56,833 bases of DNA. It comes from a virus. The position numbers were made by a program, and so were the translations under genes. Below the pieces are notes generated by a model. That model had not been told where the DNA came from. It searched no databases and saw only the letters and a program-made list of their open reading frames with translations. Of this stretch, positions 8,289 through 16,287 are shown in pieces; within the stretch, counting starts at the first letter, position 1, and each line of letters begins with the position of its first letter. The stretch is from positions 1 to 56,833 of the IMG/VR virus record IMGVR_UViG_3300009788_000018; one strand, written 5' to 3'.

Positions 8289-8602
8289 GTCACTCCACCA
8301 ACCTTTCTTACCGTCAAAATCATATAACGATTAACCTCGTCAGGATTTGCAACATCTACAACTTCGTATCTAGTTCCATCGTACTCAATCATGTCTTCGT
8401 TGATAATGTCGATCTTACTACAATAGATCACGGCATCTCTGAAGTAAGAGTTTTTACCAAAGAATATTTTCTCAGTCCCTTTCTTCCAGTTAATACGACA
8501 AGGTACATCTTGATTAATGACGTTATGAACCTTAGTCCATCCACCTTGACCGTCGGGTACTCTGGCGGGTCTGAGTATATTGATTTTAGATTTATACTGC
8601 AT
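8285..8602 (-). CDS. Head closure / head-tail joining protein (SPP1 gp16-like)
   Basis: 105 residues. Starts with KINILRPARVPDGQGGWTK and continues with a small beta-barrel pattern ending DGTRYEVVDVANPDEVNRYMILTVRK (read in two parts around residues 70-98), typical of Phage_H_T_join proteins. These form the ring below the adaptor that closes the head after packaging. It overlaps the adaptor gene by 11 bases. Confidence 0.75.
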   Translation of the reverse strand: MQYKSKINILRPARVPDGQGGWTKVHNVINQDVPCRINWKKGTEKIFFGKNSYFRDAVIYCSKIDIINEDMIEYDGTRYEVVDVANPDEVNRYMILTVRKVGGVT

Positions 8603-9443
8603 TGATCAAACTCTTCTTTCTGATATATCTTCTAATCAATCGGTCGGCCTCATGAATACCCGTAAGATAAGTTTTCTGACCACGGTTAGCGGTAGCATCT
8701 CCAAGTTTATCAGAAACCAGATCATCATACTTAGTATAGAGAGTTCCATCATTCTCGAATCTGGCCATGATTACTGCAGCTTGTTGTATAGCCCTGGGAG
8801 TAGTAACCCATCCATAGGTACCAGTGACTGAGACATTCATTGTTCCCTTTGGGAAGAGTCCGCCTCGTTGCCCAGTCTGATAAACTAGTTCTGATAATGA
8901 AGCGAATATAAGATTCCCTGAAACAAAGACACCAGAATAGTCGCTGCTGTCTGTCCCATTCAAAGAAAGCGCATCATTATCTAGCTTAACTACTCCATAG
9001 TCCCCAGCAAGATCTGGTGTAACTCCTACCATTGAGATTAACCGAGCAACCTGTCCAGTAATAAAACCATGGGCTGTTGCATTTACCTGAACCGGATCGC
9101 TACCAGCCAAAGTAATACCCTCGATGGCTTGTGTTTGAGCAGTAACTAATGCTGCTTGGAATATGCTGCTCTTATCAAAAGCATACAGGTTATCCTGAAC
9201 AACCACTTCGTTAAGTTTAACTTCCGTTACACTCAGGATATCTGGATTCTGCTGTAGCCATAGACGAGATTTACCGGTACCATTCTTCACCACACTAAAC
9301 GCCTTAGCATAGAAGCAGTCACGAGTAAGCTTCTCAATCATCTCCTCGACTAGTTCTATGACAACAAGCTTATCTGGATCTGTATAACTAGTTGGCCAGT
9401 TATCCACGTCCGAATCTGTTATGTAGTTTCCTTCTGCCGACAT
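8592..9443 (-). CDS. Head-tail connector / adaptor protein
   Basis: 283 residues. The N-terminal helix pair (ELVEEMIEKLTRDCF) and the C-terminal helical region (TTPRAIQQAAVIMARFENDGT) match gp6/gp15-like adaptors that sit on the portal. The middle carries a beta-rich insert of about 110 residues (residues 105-190, with VQVNATAHGFITGQVARLIS) that resembles small Ig-like or decoration folds and makes the protein longer than the usual 100-200. It follows a small SAP-like gene. Confidence 0.7.
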   Translation of the reverse strand: MSAEGNYITDSDVDNWPTSYTDPDKLVVIELVEEMIEKLTRDCFYAKAFSVVKNGTGKSRLWLQQNPDILSVTEVKLNEVVVQDNLYAFDKSSIFQAALVTAQTQAIEGITLAGSDPVQVNATAHGFITGQVARLISMVGVTPDLAGDYGVVKLDNDALSLNGTDSSDYSGVFVSGNLIFASLSELVYQTGQRGGLFPKGTMNVSVTGTYGWVTTPRAIQQAAVIMARFENDGTLYTKYDDLVSDKLGDATANRGQKTYLTGIHEADRLIRRYIRKKSLINAV

Positions 9444-9446
9444 TTT

Positions 9447-9698
9447 TTAAATCCTCCCACAAGCCATTAGACCTGCTGCAGCTTCATTATCTTTCTTAAC
9501 CTGTGCCTTTGTTTTTCCAAGTTTGTTCGTTGGTTCTACTTTAGGTACAGTTTTCTGGGGAGCGTGTGCATCGTGGTCGGCGTAAGTTTCAAAGGCGATT
9601 CCTGCTTCACGAATTCGAGCTGATATCGCTATGTAACTTCCACTGGCTTTAACATTAAGTCTTTTGGCTTTATTTTGCAATTCTTTATAGGACAGCAT
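9447..9698 (-). CDS. Small SAP/HeH-like protein in the head operon
   Basis: 83 residues. The start LSYKELQNKAKRLNVKASGS followed by ISARIREAG resembles a SAP or HeH helix-extension-helix, a fold common in short phage proteins between capsid and adaptor genes. The C-terminal half is Lys/Pro-rich and disordered. It may bind DNA or cap the connector. It has a good ribosome site (AAGGAGAAACAAATG). Confidence 0.55.
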   Translation of the reverse strand: MLSYKELQNKAKRLNVKASGSYIAISARIREAGIAFETYADHDAHAPQKTVPKVEPTNKLGKTKAQVKKDNEAAAGLMACGRI

Positions 9699-9769
9699 TT
9701 GTTTCTCCTTAGCAAAATGCTAGGAAGAATCGTTTCCAATTCTCCCTAGCGGGTATCTAACCTTTATCT

Positions 9770-10339
9770 TTACCTGTCAACATAGTAACCAACGATAGTA
9801 ACTTCGAAGGCTCCAACTTCGGTAATCAAATCTACTGCGATAGCTCCGTTGGTTCCAAGAATTACTGCATCATGGAAATCAATTGGAGCAGCAAATGCCG
9901 TTGTTACTTGTGCGTTAACAGCAACCGGACTGTATACAGTCTCGATCGTGTTCGCTGCAACAAACACATTAGCAGATTCGTCAGCTTTAGCAATTGCAGC
10001 AGCTGCATCACCAAAAGCTGTGTTGAGGTTTTTACCAACCAACGCAGTTCCGGCCCACGTTACCACAGCAGGTAGATGCACCTTGATCTGACAAGCGGTA
10101 TCGGTCCACAGATACGCTCTTGAGATAACAAGGTTTCTACTGTCTGAAGTATTGGCTACCAGAAGAGCAGTATCTCCGGCGTCGATGTCAGCGTTGACCG
10201 CTGTCCATGCATACGCATCGCCTAACAGGGATGCTTCAGCGATTGCAGATTGTACCACCGCTCGTGAAAGCACCTGACCGCGGGCATTGACGTTAGCCAA
10301 GTTCCCTTCACTACCTAATATTCTAACATCATCTGACAT
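9770..10339 (-). CDS. Putative capsid-associated structural protein
   Basis: 189 residues, acidic, Ala/Val-rich and free of Cys except one. The beta-type alternation and lack of catalytic motifs point to a virion structural protein. Its position between two capsid-associated paralogues and the neck genes suggests a decoration or head fibre protein. The strong site AAAGGAGATTTAAAATG indicates high expression, as for the other virion genes. Family not recognised. Confidence 0.55.
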   Translation of the reverse strand: MSDDVRILGSEGNLANVNARGQVLSRAVVQSAIAEASLLGDAYAWTAVNADIDAGDTALLVANTSDSRNLVISRAYLWTDTACQIKVHLPAVVTWAGTALVGKNLNTAFGDAAAAIAKADESANVFVAANTIETVYSPVAVNAQVTTAFAAPIDFHDAVILGTNGAIAVDLITEVGAFEVTIVGYYVDR

Positions 10340-10377
10340 TTTAAATCTCCTTTATAATTCTAAACAGTTGGGAAAAC

Positions 10378-11208
10378 TTACAATCCCAAATCAAGGTTAA
10401 CAATACATGGTTCATCAGCGTCACCAACCCACATGACATCACCGTAACGATTTTCCAAAGTGACGCAAGGGCCACACGTGCCGTCTACTGCAGCAGTGGC
10501 TGGATGCGTTACTGGGAATCCAACTGAAACTGAATCGCCGGTATCTACAATTAGTGCAGCCGGACCTTTTGTCTGACTCCAATAATAATAAGATGCGGTA
10601 ATATCAATTAGCGGAACACCAATTGCATGAGCGGTTAGTCCTGCGGTTTTATCAACCACGATCGTATCCATGAAATTGGATTTGATAATTGAAATTTCTG
10701 AAGCTGCTGCAATCTCAGTGATGACCGCATCGTACAAAGTAACGAACGGTTCTGTAGCGTGAGAAGTATTCGTTTGAATACGATAACGCTGACCTATGCC
10801 AGCTCCTTTGCTACAGAGTAACCAACCTTCAGCCCATTCGTTTGCTACTGGTGCAGTTCCAGTTATCAAAACTGTTCCGCTTTCTACTCCTGCAAGTAAA
10901 CCGAAAGCAGTCTGTACTTCTTCAGTCCAGTCTGATGTGACGGCTTCTGCCTGTGCCATCTTTGCAATGCCAATACCTGCAGCACCAGCTTTGCAATAAT
11001 GAAATTCTGTACCGTCAACCATACGCAGTTTCGAGCCGATCAAAGCAAGTTGATCAATGCTTTCTTCATAAACGTTTGGTGCAGCATTCACAAACATACC
11101 ACCGGAAATAATGTTGCCATCTATGCCGTAATTAAACAGCCCGTGTACTAGCGTTGACAACGGAGTATTAACCGCTGTGCTTATGTCGCTTGGATTTGTC
11201 TTTGGCAT
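10378..11208 (-). CDS. Capsid-associated paralogue B
   Basis: 276 residues, paralogous to the gene at 11251-12096. Both share MPK.(D/N), a middle GTVLIT..A..AN..A(D/E)GW(L/M)(V/L)C(N/S)KGAG(I/L)GQ core, a YYYWSQTKGPAA/YYFWAQTKGPAA match and the C-terminal NLDLG. Such pairs next to the major capsid gene are usually virion structural proteins. The common C-terminal (C.(V/I)NLDLG(L/Y)) may be the capsid-docking end. Role as decoration or head fibre is inferred. Confidence 0.65.
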   Translation of the reverse strand: MPKTNPSDISTAVNTPLSTLVHGLFNYGIDGNIISGGMFVNAAPNVYEESIDQLALIGSKLRMVDGTEFHYCKAGAAGIGIAKMAQAEAVTSDWTEEVQTAFGLLAGVESGTVLITGTAPVANEWAEGWLLCSKGAGIGQRYRIQTNTSHATEPFVTLYDAVITEIAAASEISIIKSNFMDTIVVDKTAGLTAHAIGVPLIDITASYYYWSQTKGPAALIVDTGDSVSVGFPVTHPATAAVDGTCGPCVTLENRYGDVMWVGDADEPCIVNLDLGL

Positions 11209-11250
11209 AACTATTTTCCTTTCAATCTAAACAACGATTTTAGTTATACC

Positions 11251-12096
11251 TTAGTAACCAAGATCAAGGTTAATAAGACAAGTTTCATCGCCAGTTGCAA
11301 TTGACATAGCTTTACCGTAATGACCTTCAAGGGTAGTAGCAACACCAACTGTACCAGCAACACCATTTGTGCCAGGTGAACCAACAGGCTCACCAATTGT
11401 AATGGTATCACCACTATCAACCGTCATAGCAGCTGGACCTTTTGTCTGTGCCCAGAAGTAATACTCTGCAGTAACTGCGAGCAACGGAACACCTGCTGGC
11501 GGAGCGGTAAGTGTGGTTACCGGAGCAACGATCGTATTCCTGAACGGGCTCATAACTAAAGTAATCTCTGAAGCTGCAGCGATGGCTGTTTGAACTGAGA
11601 ATCCGCTTTTCAAAGCAATCTCAATGATGGTTGCATGTGATCCACTAGTCAGAATTGGGAAAGCCTGTCCCAGTCCTGCACCTTTGTTACAAACCATCCA
11701 TCCATCGGCGAATAAGTTTGCAGCTGGTGTAGCTCCGGTAGTGATGAGCACCGTACCAGAAGTATCTCCAGCAGACCATCCATACGCTGTTTGAACTTCA
11801 TCGATATAGTTAGAAACTTCAGCTGGTGACTGCGTCATCAAAGCTTTGCCAAGAGCAACCGCACCAGCACGGGAGTAATGAAATTCCCTACCGGATTCTT
11901 TCTCGACTAACTTTGAACCCAAAACACAATTCTGCGTTACGCTTTGAGCGTAGACACTTTGAAGCTCGGTCTGCCCGACTAACAGACCACCCTGTACGAT
12001 ATCATTATCGATACCATGTGCAAACGCTTGCTGGAGAAGTTTCCCTATTGGCGAAAACATATCTCCATCCATATTGGCTAAATCTCTTTTTGGCAT
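11251..12096 (-). CDS. Capsid-associated paralogue A
   Basis: 281 residues, the partner of 10378-11208 and closer to the capsid gene. The two proteins are diverged but collinear over their whole length, so they arose by tandem duplication. The N-terminal part (GKLLQQAFAHGIDNDIVQGG) corresponds to STLVHGLFNYGIDGNIISGG in the partner. No enzymatic motif. Likely an abundant virion protein, given the ribosome site AAAGGAGACTGAAATG. Confidence 0.65.
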   Translation of the reverse strand: MPKRDLANMDGDMFSPIGKLLQQAFAHGIDNDIVQGGLLVGQTELQSVYAQSVTQNCVLGSKLVEKESGREFHYSRAGAVALGKALMTQSPAEVSNYIDEVQTAYGWSAGDTSGTVLITTGATPAANLFADGWMVCNKGAGLGQAFPILTSGSHATIIEIALKSGFSVQTAIAAASEITLVMSPFRNTIVAPVTTLTAPPAGVPLLAVTAEYYFWAQTKGPAAMTVDSGDTITIGEPVGSPGTNGVAGTVGVATTLEGHYGKAMSIATGDETCLINLDLGY

Positions 12097-12124
12097 TTCA
12101 GTCTCCTTTGACTTTTACATTTTA

Positions 12125-12451
12125 TTAACTTTTTTTACTGCGTTTCTTTTTCTTTGAGAACTTCTTCTTAGAAGTTTTTTTCTTTTTGGACACCTTCTTC
12201 TTGGCGACCTTTTTATAAACCTTCTTTTTGGAAGTCTTCGTAACTGACTTTCCTATGACCTTGATGTCTACACCGAAGATCTTATCAAACTCGTCAGCAA
12301 CTTCTTTGCTGTCAGTTGTGATCGAACCATTCTTAGGAACCTCCCAAGTTTGTCCATCTACGTAGACTGACTTGGTGTTCATATAGTTCGTGATCTTATA
12401 TGACTGCTTAGAAACCTTCTTCTTTGCAGTTTTTTTCTTTTTCTTAGTCAT
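12125..12451 (-). CDS. Lysine-rich basic protein with histone-like tails
   Basis: 108 residues. A folded core (SYKITNYMNTKSVYVDGQTW, acidic EVADEFDKIFGV) is flanked by Lys-rich tails: KKKKKTAKKKVSK at the start and repeats of the SKKK type (KKTSKKKFSKKKKRSKKS) at the end. The composition resembles histone H1-like tails. It lies directly downstream of the capsid gene, so it may be packaged and neutralise DNA or line the capsid. The same tail style recurs in several early proteins of this genome. Confidence 0.6.
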   Translation of the reverse strand: MTKKKKKTAKKKVSKQSYKITNYMNTKSVYVDGQTWEVPKNGSITTDSKEVADEFDKIFGVDIKVIGKSVTKTSKKKVYKKVAKKKVSKKKKTSKKKFSKKKKRSKKS

Positions 12452-12492
12452 AAGACTACTCCTTTATTAGTTTGGGTTTTTAAAACTTACTG

Positions 12493-13599
12493 TTAATTGT
12501 TAGCAGAAATCATCGATCCCGCTGTGAGAAGCTTTCTAGCAAGTACACAGGCGTTAATGTTTTCGATAGCAACATCGGCTCTCATGCTATAGAACCAATA
12601 AGTAGCCTCATCGGCTGCCATCCTCTGAGACTCGATCTTGATATCGCGCTGCATACCAATGATCAAGTTATTGTTCGGAGTAAGCAGAACGTCTGTATAT
12701 GCTCCACCGCTGGAGGCTTCAGTTGCCTGAGCGCCGCCATCCATTGTAATAGGCATGTTAGGAGCCGATACGATTGGCACCATACCATACTGCATCATGT
12801 CGCCCTGTAACAAAGCAGCGTCACCCAGCTGAGTGTTGCGAGCACTAAGTGCTTCAACATAGTTCTGAGTAACATTGTCGTTGTTGTAGAAGCTTAGATT
12901 TTTCAGACCGACAGTTTTGTACTTCGAAGGTAACGTCTGAAGAATCTTGTTATACTTAAAGTCCCAGTTGTATGGAGCTGAGTTCGATACCATCGCGACT
13001 TTTCCGCCTTCAAGAGTGAAGGTATCATCATCTGTAGCGTCTAGCACAAATGATCCACCAGAAACATCGTTGAAGAATGCATCGCCATCAGTATCACCGT
13101 TAGCAATACGATAACGCCAGCCATCCCACAAGCTACGAATATCGGTATCACCATAAGCGTTACCTGAACCAGTATCACCTGTCCAATACGCAATATCCAG
13201 TTCATTAGCGATCTGTTTGGCAACCATCTGCATGATATGGTCAACAAATTGATCGCCTTCGATGTTATCTTCAAGGTCATCATCAAAGATTGCGACACAG
13301 CCTCGAACCTTTTTGCTAACCAGCTGGATATTGTTCTGAGACAAAGTCTTCAGATAATCAGCCTGGCTGAACGTGGCTCCCGGATGCAAGAATGCACCGG
13401 TACCCAAACCAAGGGCACGGATATTCTTGGTTTCTTTATTCATCTTGACAATCCGAGCTTTACCCTTCATGACAGACTCATCAACGATGTAGTCCAGAAA
13501 TCGATCAGCCTCTTCTGCTGCAAGGTCGATATTCGGAAGACTAATCATCTTCGTGATCTGCTCTTTCTTGCTTAACATTGTTCTATTCGATCTTCCCAT
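12493..13599 (-). CDS. Major capsid protein, HK97 fold
   Basis: 368 residues, of usual size. After the scaffold and protease genes it has an N-terminal helical arm, then KARIVKMNKETKNIRALGLG, a NIQLVSKKVRGCVAIFDDDLEDN stretch (read in two parts around residues 92-113), and a helical spine region with QMVAKQIANELDIAYWTGD, typical of HK97-fold capsids with a separate prohead protease. The C-terminus has the P-loop-like DVAIENINACVLARKL. Ribosome site AAAGGAG is strong. No T-number can be inferred. Confidence 0.85.
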   Translation of the reverse strand: MGRSNRTMLSKKEQITKMISLPNIDLAAEEADRFLDYIVDESVMKGKARIVKMNKETKNIRALGLGTGAFLHPGATFSQADYLKTLSQNNIQLVSKKVRGCVAIFDDDLEDNIEGDQFVDHIMQMVAKQIANELDIAYWTGDTGSGNAYGDTDIRSLWDGWRYRIANGDTDGDAFFNDVSGGSFVLDATDDDTFTLEGGKVAMVSNSAPYNWDFKYNKILQTLPSKYKTVGLKNLSFYNNDNVTQNYVEALSARNTQLGDAALLQGDMMQYGMVPIVSAPNMPITMDGGAQATEASSGGAYTDVLLTPNNNLIIGMQRDIKIESQRMAADEATYWFYSMRADVAIENINACVLARKLLTAGSMISANN

Positions 13600-13673
13600 T
13601 ATAAATCTCCTTTGTTATCTAAACTTAACTAGATTTTAACTTGTTAACTTGTTAATTTACTAACTAACTTATG

Positions 13674-14339
13674 TTAGACCTGGAAGGATGGCCACTTGGT
13701 ATCGCTCTTCTCGATTCCTTCTTCGTCGTCATCGTTATCATCCTGGTCAGTGATACTCTTCTTGACGCCAGTTTCCTTCTCGATAGTTGCCAGACGTTTA
13801 CCGATAGCTTTCAGGCTCTTAGCAAGATCGGTATCTTCACCTTCGCCTTCGCTCTTACCTTCAAGCTTAGCAAGCTGTTTAGTAATACCTTCGAGCGTCT
13901 TGGCAAGAGCATCATCACCAGTCGCTGCTTCGCCTTCTGCTCCCAGTCCTTCAAGCTGTTTGCTGATACCAGCAAGGGCTTTAGCCAAAGGATCATCTTC
14001 GGCATCATCAGCCTTTTCCTTCAAAGAAGGAACCAACGACTTGAGTGTGTTCAAAGCGTCAGTGATCTTTTTCATGGTGTCCTTTGAAAGCTTGGCACCA
14101 GCTTTTGCAACATGCTCGTTACCTTCTTCTGCAACTGTTCCAGGTACAAACTGGACAGCCTGCTTGGCAATAAGTCTGACAGCACCTCTCAAATCATCCG
14201 GAAAATCTCCGCGATATTCGTTGATAGTACCTAACGCCTTAGTGATCTCACCGACCTCTGCAACCTTTTCGAAGTCGATAGTAATATCTTCACCGAAATA
14301 GTCCTGTAATGCTTTTTCAATGTCCTTGTTTACCTTCAT
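13674..14339 (-). CDS. Nested in-frame scaffold product (internal start)
   Basis: Within the scaffold gene the sequence AAAGGAG (14354-14348) stands eight bases before an in-frame ATG at 14339. The product would be 221 residues, starting MKVNKDIEKALQDYFGED and keeping the coiled-coil repeats. Nested scaffold genes translated from inside the protease or scaffold frame are established in lambda (C and Nu3). The ribosome site is as strong as those of the main late genes and encodes KGDS in the longer frame. Confidence 0.65.
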   Translation of the reverse strand: MKVNKDIEKALQDYFGEDITIDFEKVAEVGEITKALGTINEYRGDFPDDLRGAVRLIAKQAVQFVPGTVAEEGNEHVAKAGAKLSKDTMKKITDALNTLKSLVPSLKEKADDAEDDPLAKALAGISKQLEGLGAEGEAATGDDALAKTLEGITKQLAKLEGKSEGEGEDTDLAKSLKAIGKRLATIEKETGVKKSITDQDDNDDDEEGIEKSDTKWPSFQV

Positions 14340-14711
14340 TTTTGAATCTCCTTTACTTAGATAGAAAGTTTCGGAACGGCTAAAGCCATCATCGCCTTCG
14401 ACAAATTTGGAATAAGAAATTGATACAGCTCTTGAATCGTCGCCATCTCCATAATAATACATGGAGAAATCTCGAAGATTTTTAAGCTCTTCCTTATTAA
14501 CCGATATCTTTGTTCCACCGATTGTTCCGTCCGTATCTATCACCATGTTAATTTTCTTTTTTAACTTCTTAGATTTACTTCCTGCAGGTTTATCTTCGCC
14601 AGCAGCTTTGAAGAATAAGAACTTCTTATTGTTCGCAGCTTTATCTACGAGAGAAACCTCTTGTATATCTAGGTCAGTTAATTCACGTGCTTTTTTAGTT
14701 ATCTCGGCCAT
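13674..14711 (-). CDS. Capsid scaffold protein with XkdF-like N-terminal segment
   Basis: 345 residues. Residues 1-35 (LTDLDIQEVSLVDKAANNKK) match the segment found in XkdF-type proteins. The rest is charged and helical, with repeats of the type DDALAKTLEGITKQLAKLEG around residues 240-310 that suggest coiled-coil scaffold. It lies between the protease and capsid genes, the position of the scaffold. It contains a second, in-frame start at 14339 with a perfect ribosome site, so a 221-residue scaffold core may also be made. The plus-strand ORF of 201 codons opposite it is a shadow. Confidence 0.7.
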   Translation of the reverse strand: MAEITKKARELTDLDIQEVSLVDKAANNKKFLFFKAAGEDKPAGSKSKKLKKKINMVIDTDGTIGGTKISVNKEELKNLRDFSMYYYGDGDDSRAVSISYSKFVEGDDGFSRSETFYLSKGDSKMKVNKDIEKALQDYFGEDITIDFEKVAEVGEITKALGTINEYRGDFPDDLRGAVRLIAKQAVQFVPGTVAEEGNEHVAKAGAKLSKDTMKKITDALNTLKSLVPSLKEKADDAEDDPLAKALAGISKQLEGLGAEGEAATGDDALAKTLEGITKQLAKLEGKSEGEGEDTDLAKSLKAIGKRLATIEKETGVKKSITDQDDNDDDEEGIEKSDTKWPSFQV

Positions 14712-14720
14712 TATTATCTC

Positions 14721-15839
14721 CTATGACGTTTTAGCATAACCAGCCATTGAGAACCCAGTCAGATCTCCATCTTTTATGGCCTTCCAAATTTTCTTATCAA
14801 GAACTCTAACGGCCATTACCCATGAACCTTTCTTGATAGTCTGCGAAGCCATTTCAAAATCTGTGGGAGCTATATAGCTTTCCAATACTTTTACCTTGAC
14901 TTTCTTACCTTTGTGCATCACCTTGAACGACTGCACCTTTTCCATAAATCCGTATGCAGCCTTTCGAATCTCGACCTCATTGGCTATGTCACCTTGAGCG
15001 TCCTCCTCGTCTGGTTCATACACTACACCATAAACAACTTGTTCATCCTTATCTGCTTTATCAAAAAGATAAACAGACACGTCCTTCTCAAATACTAATT
15101 CGTTCTTAATATCCTCGATAAGCTTCTCGGCATTCTTCTGAACCTTTTTCTTTATGGTCTCAGATAGTTTGCTTTTACTTATCTCGGGTAAAATACTTTC
15201 CAGTCGATCTATATCTACAGCATTATCTTTATTCATATAAGGGAAATATCTTTTCATTCCAGACATCCCCCGTTTAGTAATATACAAGAAAGCTTCATCG
15301 GGCAATGCCTCGATATATTTCTTAGCCCACATCTTCTTACGTTTCTTAGGAGCCACCTTTTCAACTTCTACAATTGCCGTTTTAGTTTTAGCTTTTAATA
15401 CCAAATCGTACAAAGGAATGTAAGAAACTTCGCACTTTGAAACAACCACATCAGTTATTGTCTCAGGTGTAAATTCTTCAACCACCTGAATAGCTTTTTG
15501 CATAGTGGCTCCTTCTGCTGGTAGGGACATATAGTCTTTAATAACAACAATATCTTCCAGGTCTGTCACATCCAGCCCGAATGTTCTAGCTGTCATGACC
15601 TTTTTGAATACAGCCTTGTCAATCTTGCTCGTGCTTTTCGTAATATCTCTGGAGTTCATTTCAGTTAAGCAGAGACGGTAGTTCTTAAGAAAAGTACTTC
15701 GATCAAGACTACCAACAACTGCAACGTCATTGCCTTCGAAATTCTTATCCCACAGCTGAGTGAATCGAAGCTTGAGAATAAGTAACTCTTTATCTTTTGA
15801 CTTAGTCAATTTGATTTTGGTAACTTCTTCTATTCTCAT
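14721..15839 (-). CDS. XkdF-type prohead protease
   Basis: 372 residues. The C-terminal third (from about residue 265) matches the XkdF putative serine protease: VVYGVVYEPDEEDAQGD, FKVMHKG with a His, VLESYIAPTD with a Ser, then KKGSWVMAVRVLD and GDLTGFSMAGYAK at the end. The first 190 residues are a separate unknown domain with a basic KKRKKMW segment. It probably processes scaffold and capsid proteins during head maturation. The scaffold gene follows after nine bases. Confidence 0.78.
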   Translation of the reverse strand: MRIEEVTKIKLTKSKDKELLILKLRFTQLWDKNFEGNDVAVVGSLDRSTFLKNYRLCLTEMNSRDITKSTSKIDKAVFKKVMTARTFGLDVTDLEDIVVIKDYMSLPAEGATMQKAIQVVEEFTPETITDVVVSKCEVSYIPLYDLVLKAKTKTAIVEVEKVAPKKRKKMWAKKYIEALPDEAFLYITKRGMSGMKRYFPYMNKDNAVDIDRLESILPEISKSKLSETIKKKVQKNAEKLIEDIKNELVFEKDVSVYLFDKADKDEQVVYGVVYEPDEEDAQGDIANEVEIRKAAYGFMEKVQSFKVMHKGKKVKVKVLESYIAPTDFEMASQTIKKGSWVMAVRVLDKKIWKAIKDGDLTGFSMAGYAKTS

Positions 15840-16108
15840 TTTTTCACGCTTTCCTTAATTTCCTTAATGTTATCGTCGATCGTACCTATCTTGGTATTAA
15901 TCGATTTTATATCACCTTGAATACTACTAACTTTTTGGTCAGTAGCTTTTTGATCAACCTTAACTTCATCAACCACTTCTTTATTTCGTTTCACATCACC
16001 AGACAGAGTAGCCCAAGCTATACCTACAGCAAAGATAATAACCACTAGCTCAATCAACAGTTTGAAACCAAATCCAATATTCTTTTGAATAGCTTGTGTA
16101 GGTGTCAT
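15836..16108 (-). CDS. Membrane protein with coiled-coil tail (XhlA-like)
   Basis: 90 residues: one membrane helix (about residues 14-36, FKLLIELVVIIFAVGIAWAT) followed by a long charged helix with heptads (SSIQGDIKSINTKIGTIDD). This layout resembles XhlA-type holin accessory proteins, although XhlA usually has the helix at the C-terminus. It might help lysis. It overlaps its neighbours by 4 bases on both sides. Confidence 0.55.
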   Translation of the reverse strand: MTPTQAIQKNIGFGFKLLIELVVIIFAVGIAWATLSGDVKRNKEVVDEVKVDQKATDQKVSSIQGDIKSINTKIGTIDDNIKEIKESVKK

Positions 16109-16287
16109 ACTAATATCTCCTCTAGTGGTTTAAATAATAGTTTCTCTTCTCTGAAGGTTTTATTATGACTGATAACTCCATTCCATATCTCTTCAGGAAT
16201 ACCGTCCGGAAAAGCTTCACAGGTAGGTTTATTATAGTCACCATTAAAACGTTCGCACAGAACACATTGTACATTTCGTAGTTTCAT
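16105..16287 (-). CDS. Small Cys-containing protein
   Basis: 60 residues with CVLCERFNGDYNKPTCEAFP, three Cys that could bind a metal, then IPEEIWNG. Short proteins of this type (CxxC..C..FP.GIP..I) are frequent next to portal and MuF genes, but their role is unknown. The start overlaps the stop of the MuF gene by one base. Confidence 0.6.
   Translation of the reverse strand: MKLRNVQCVLCERFNGDYNKPTCEAFPDGIPEEIWNGVISHNKTFREEKLLFKPLEEILV

Noticed and set aside
13696-14301. 201-codon plus-strand ORF opposite the scaffold gene
   Set aside because: Ser/Pro/Leu-rich shadow of the acidic, Lys-rich scaffold codons; no ribosome site.
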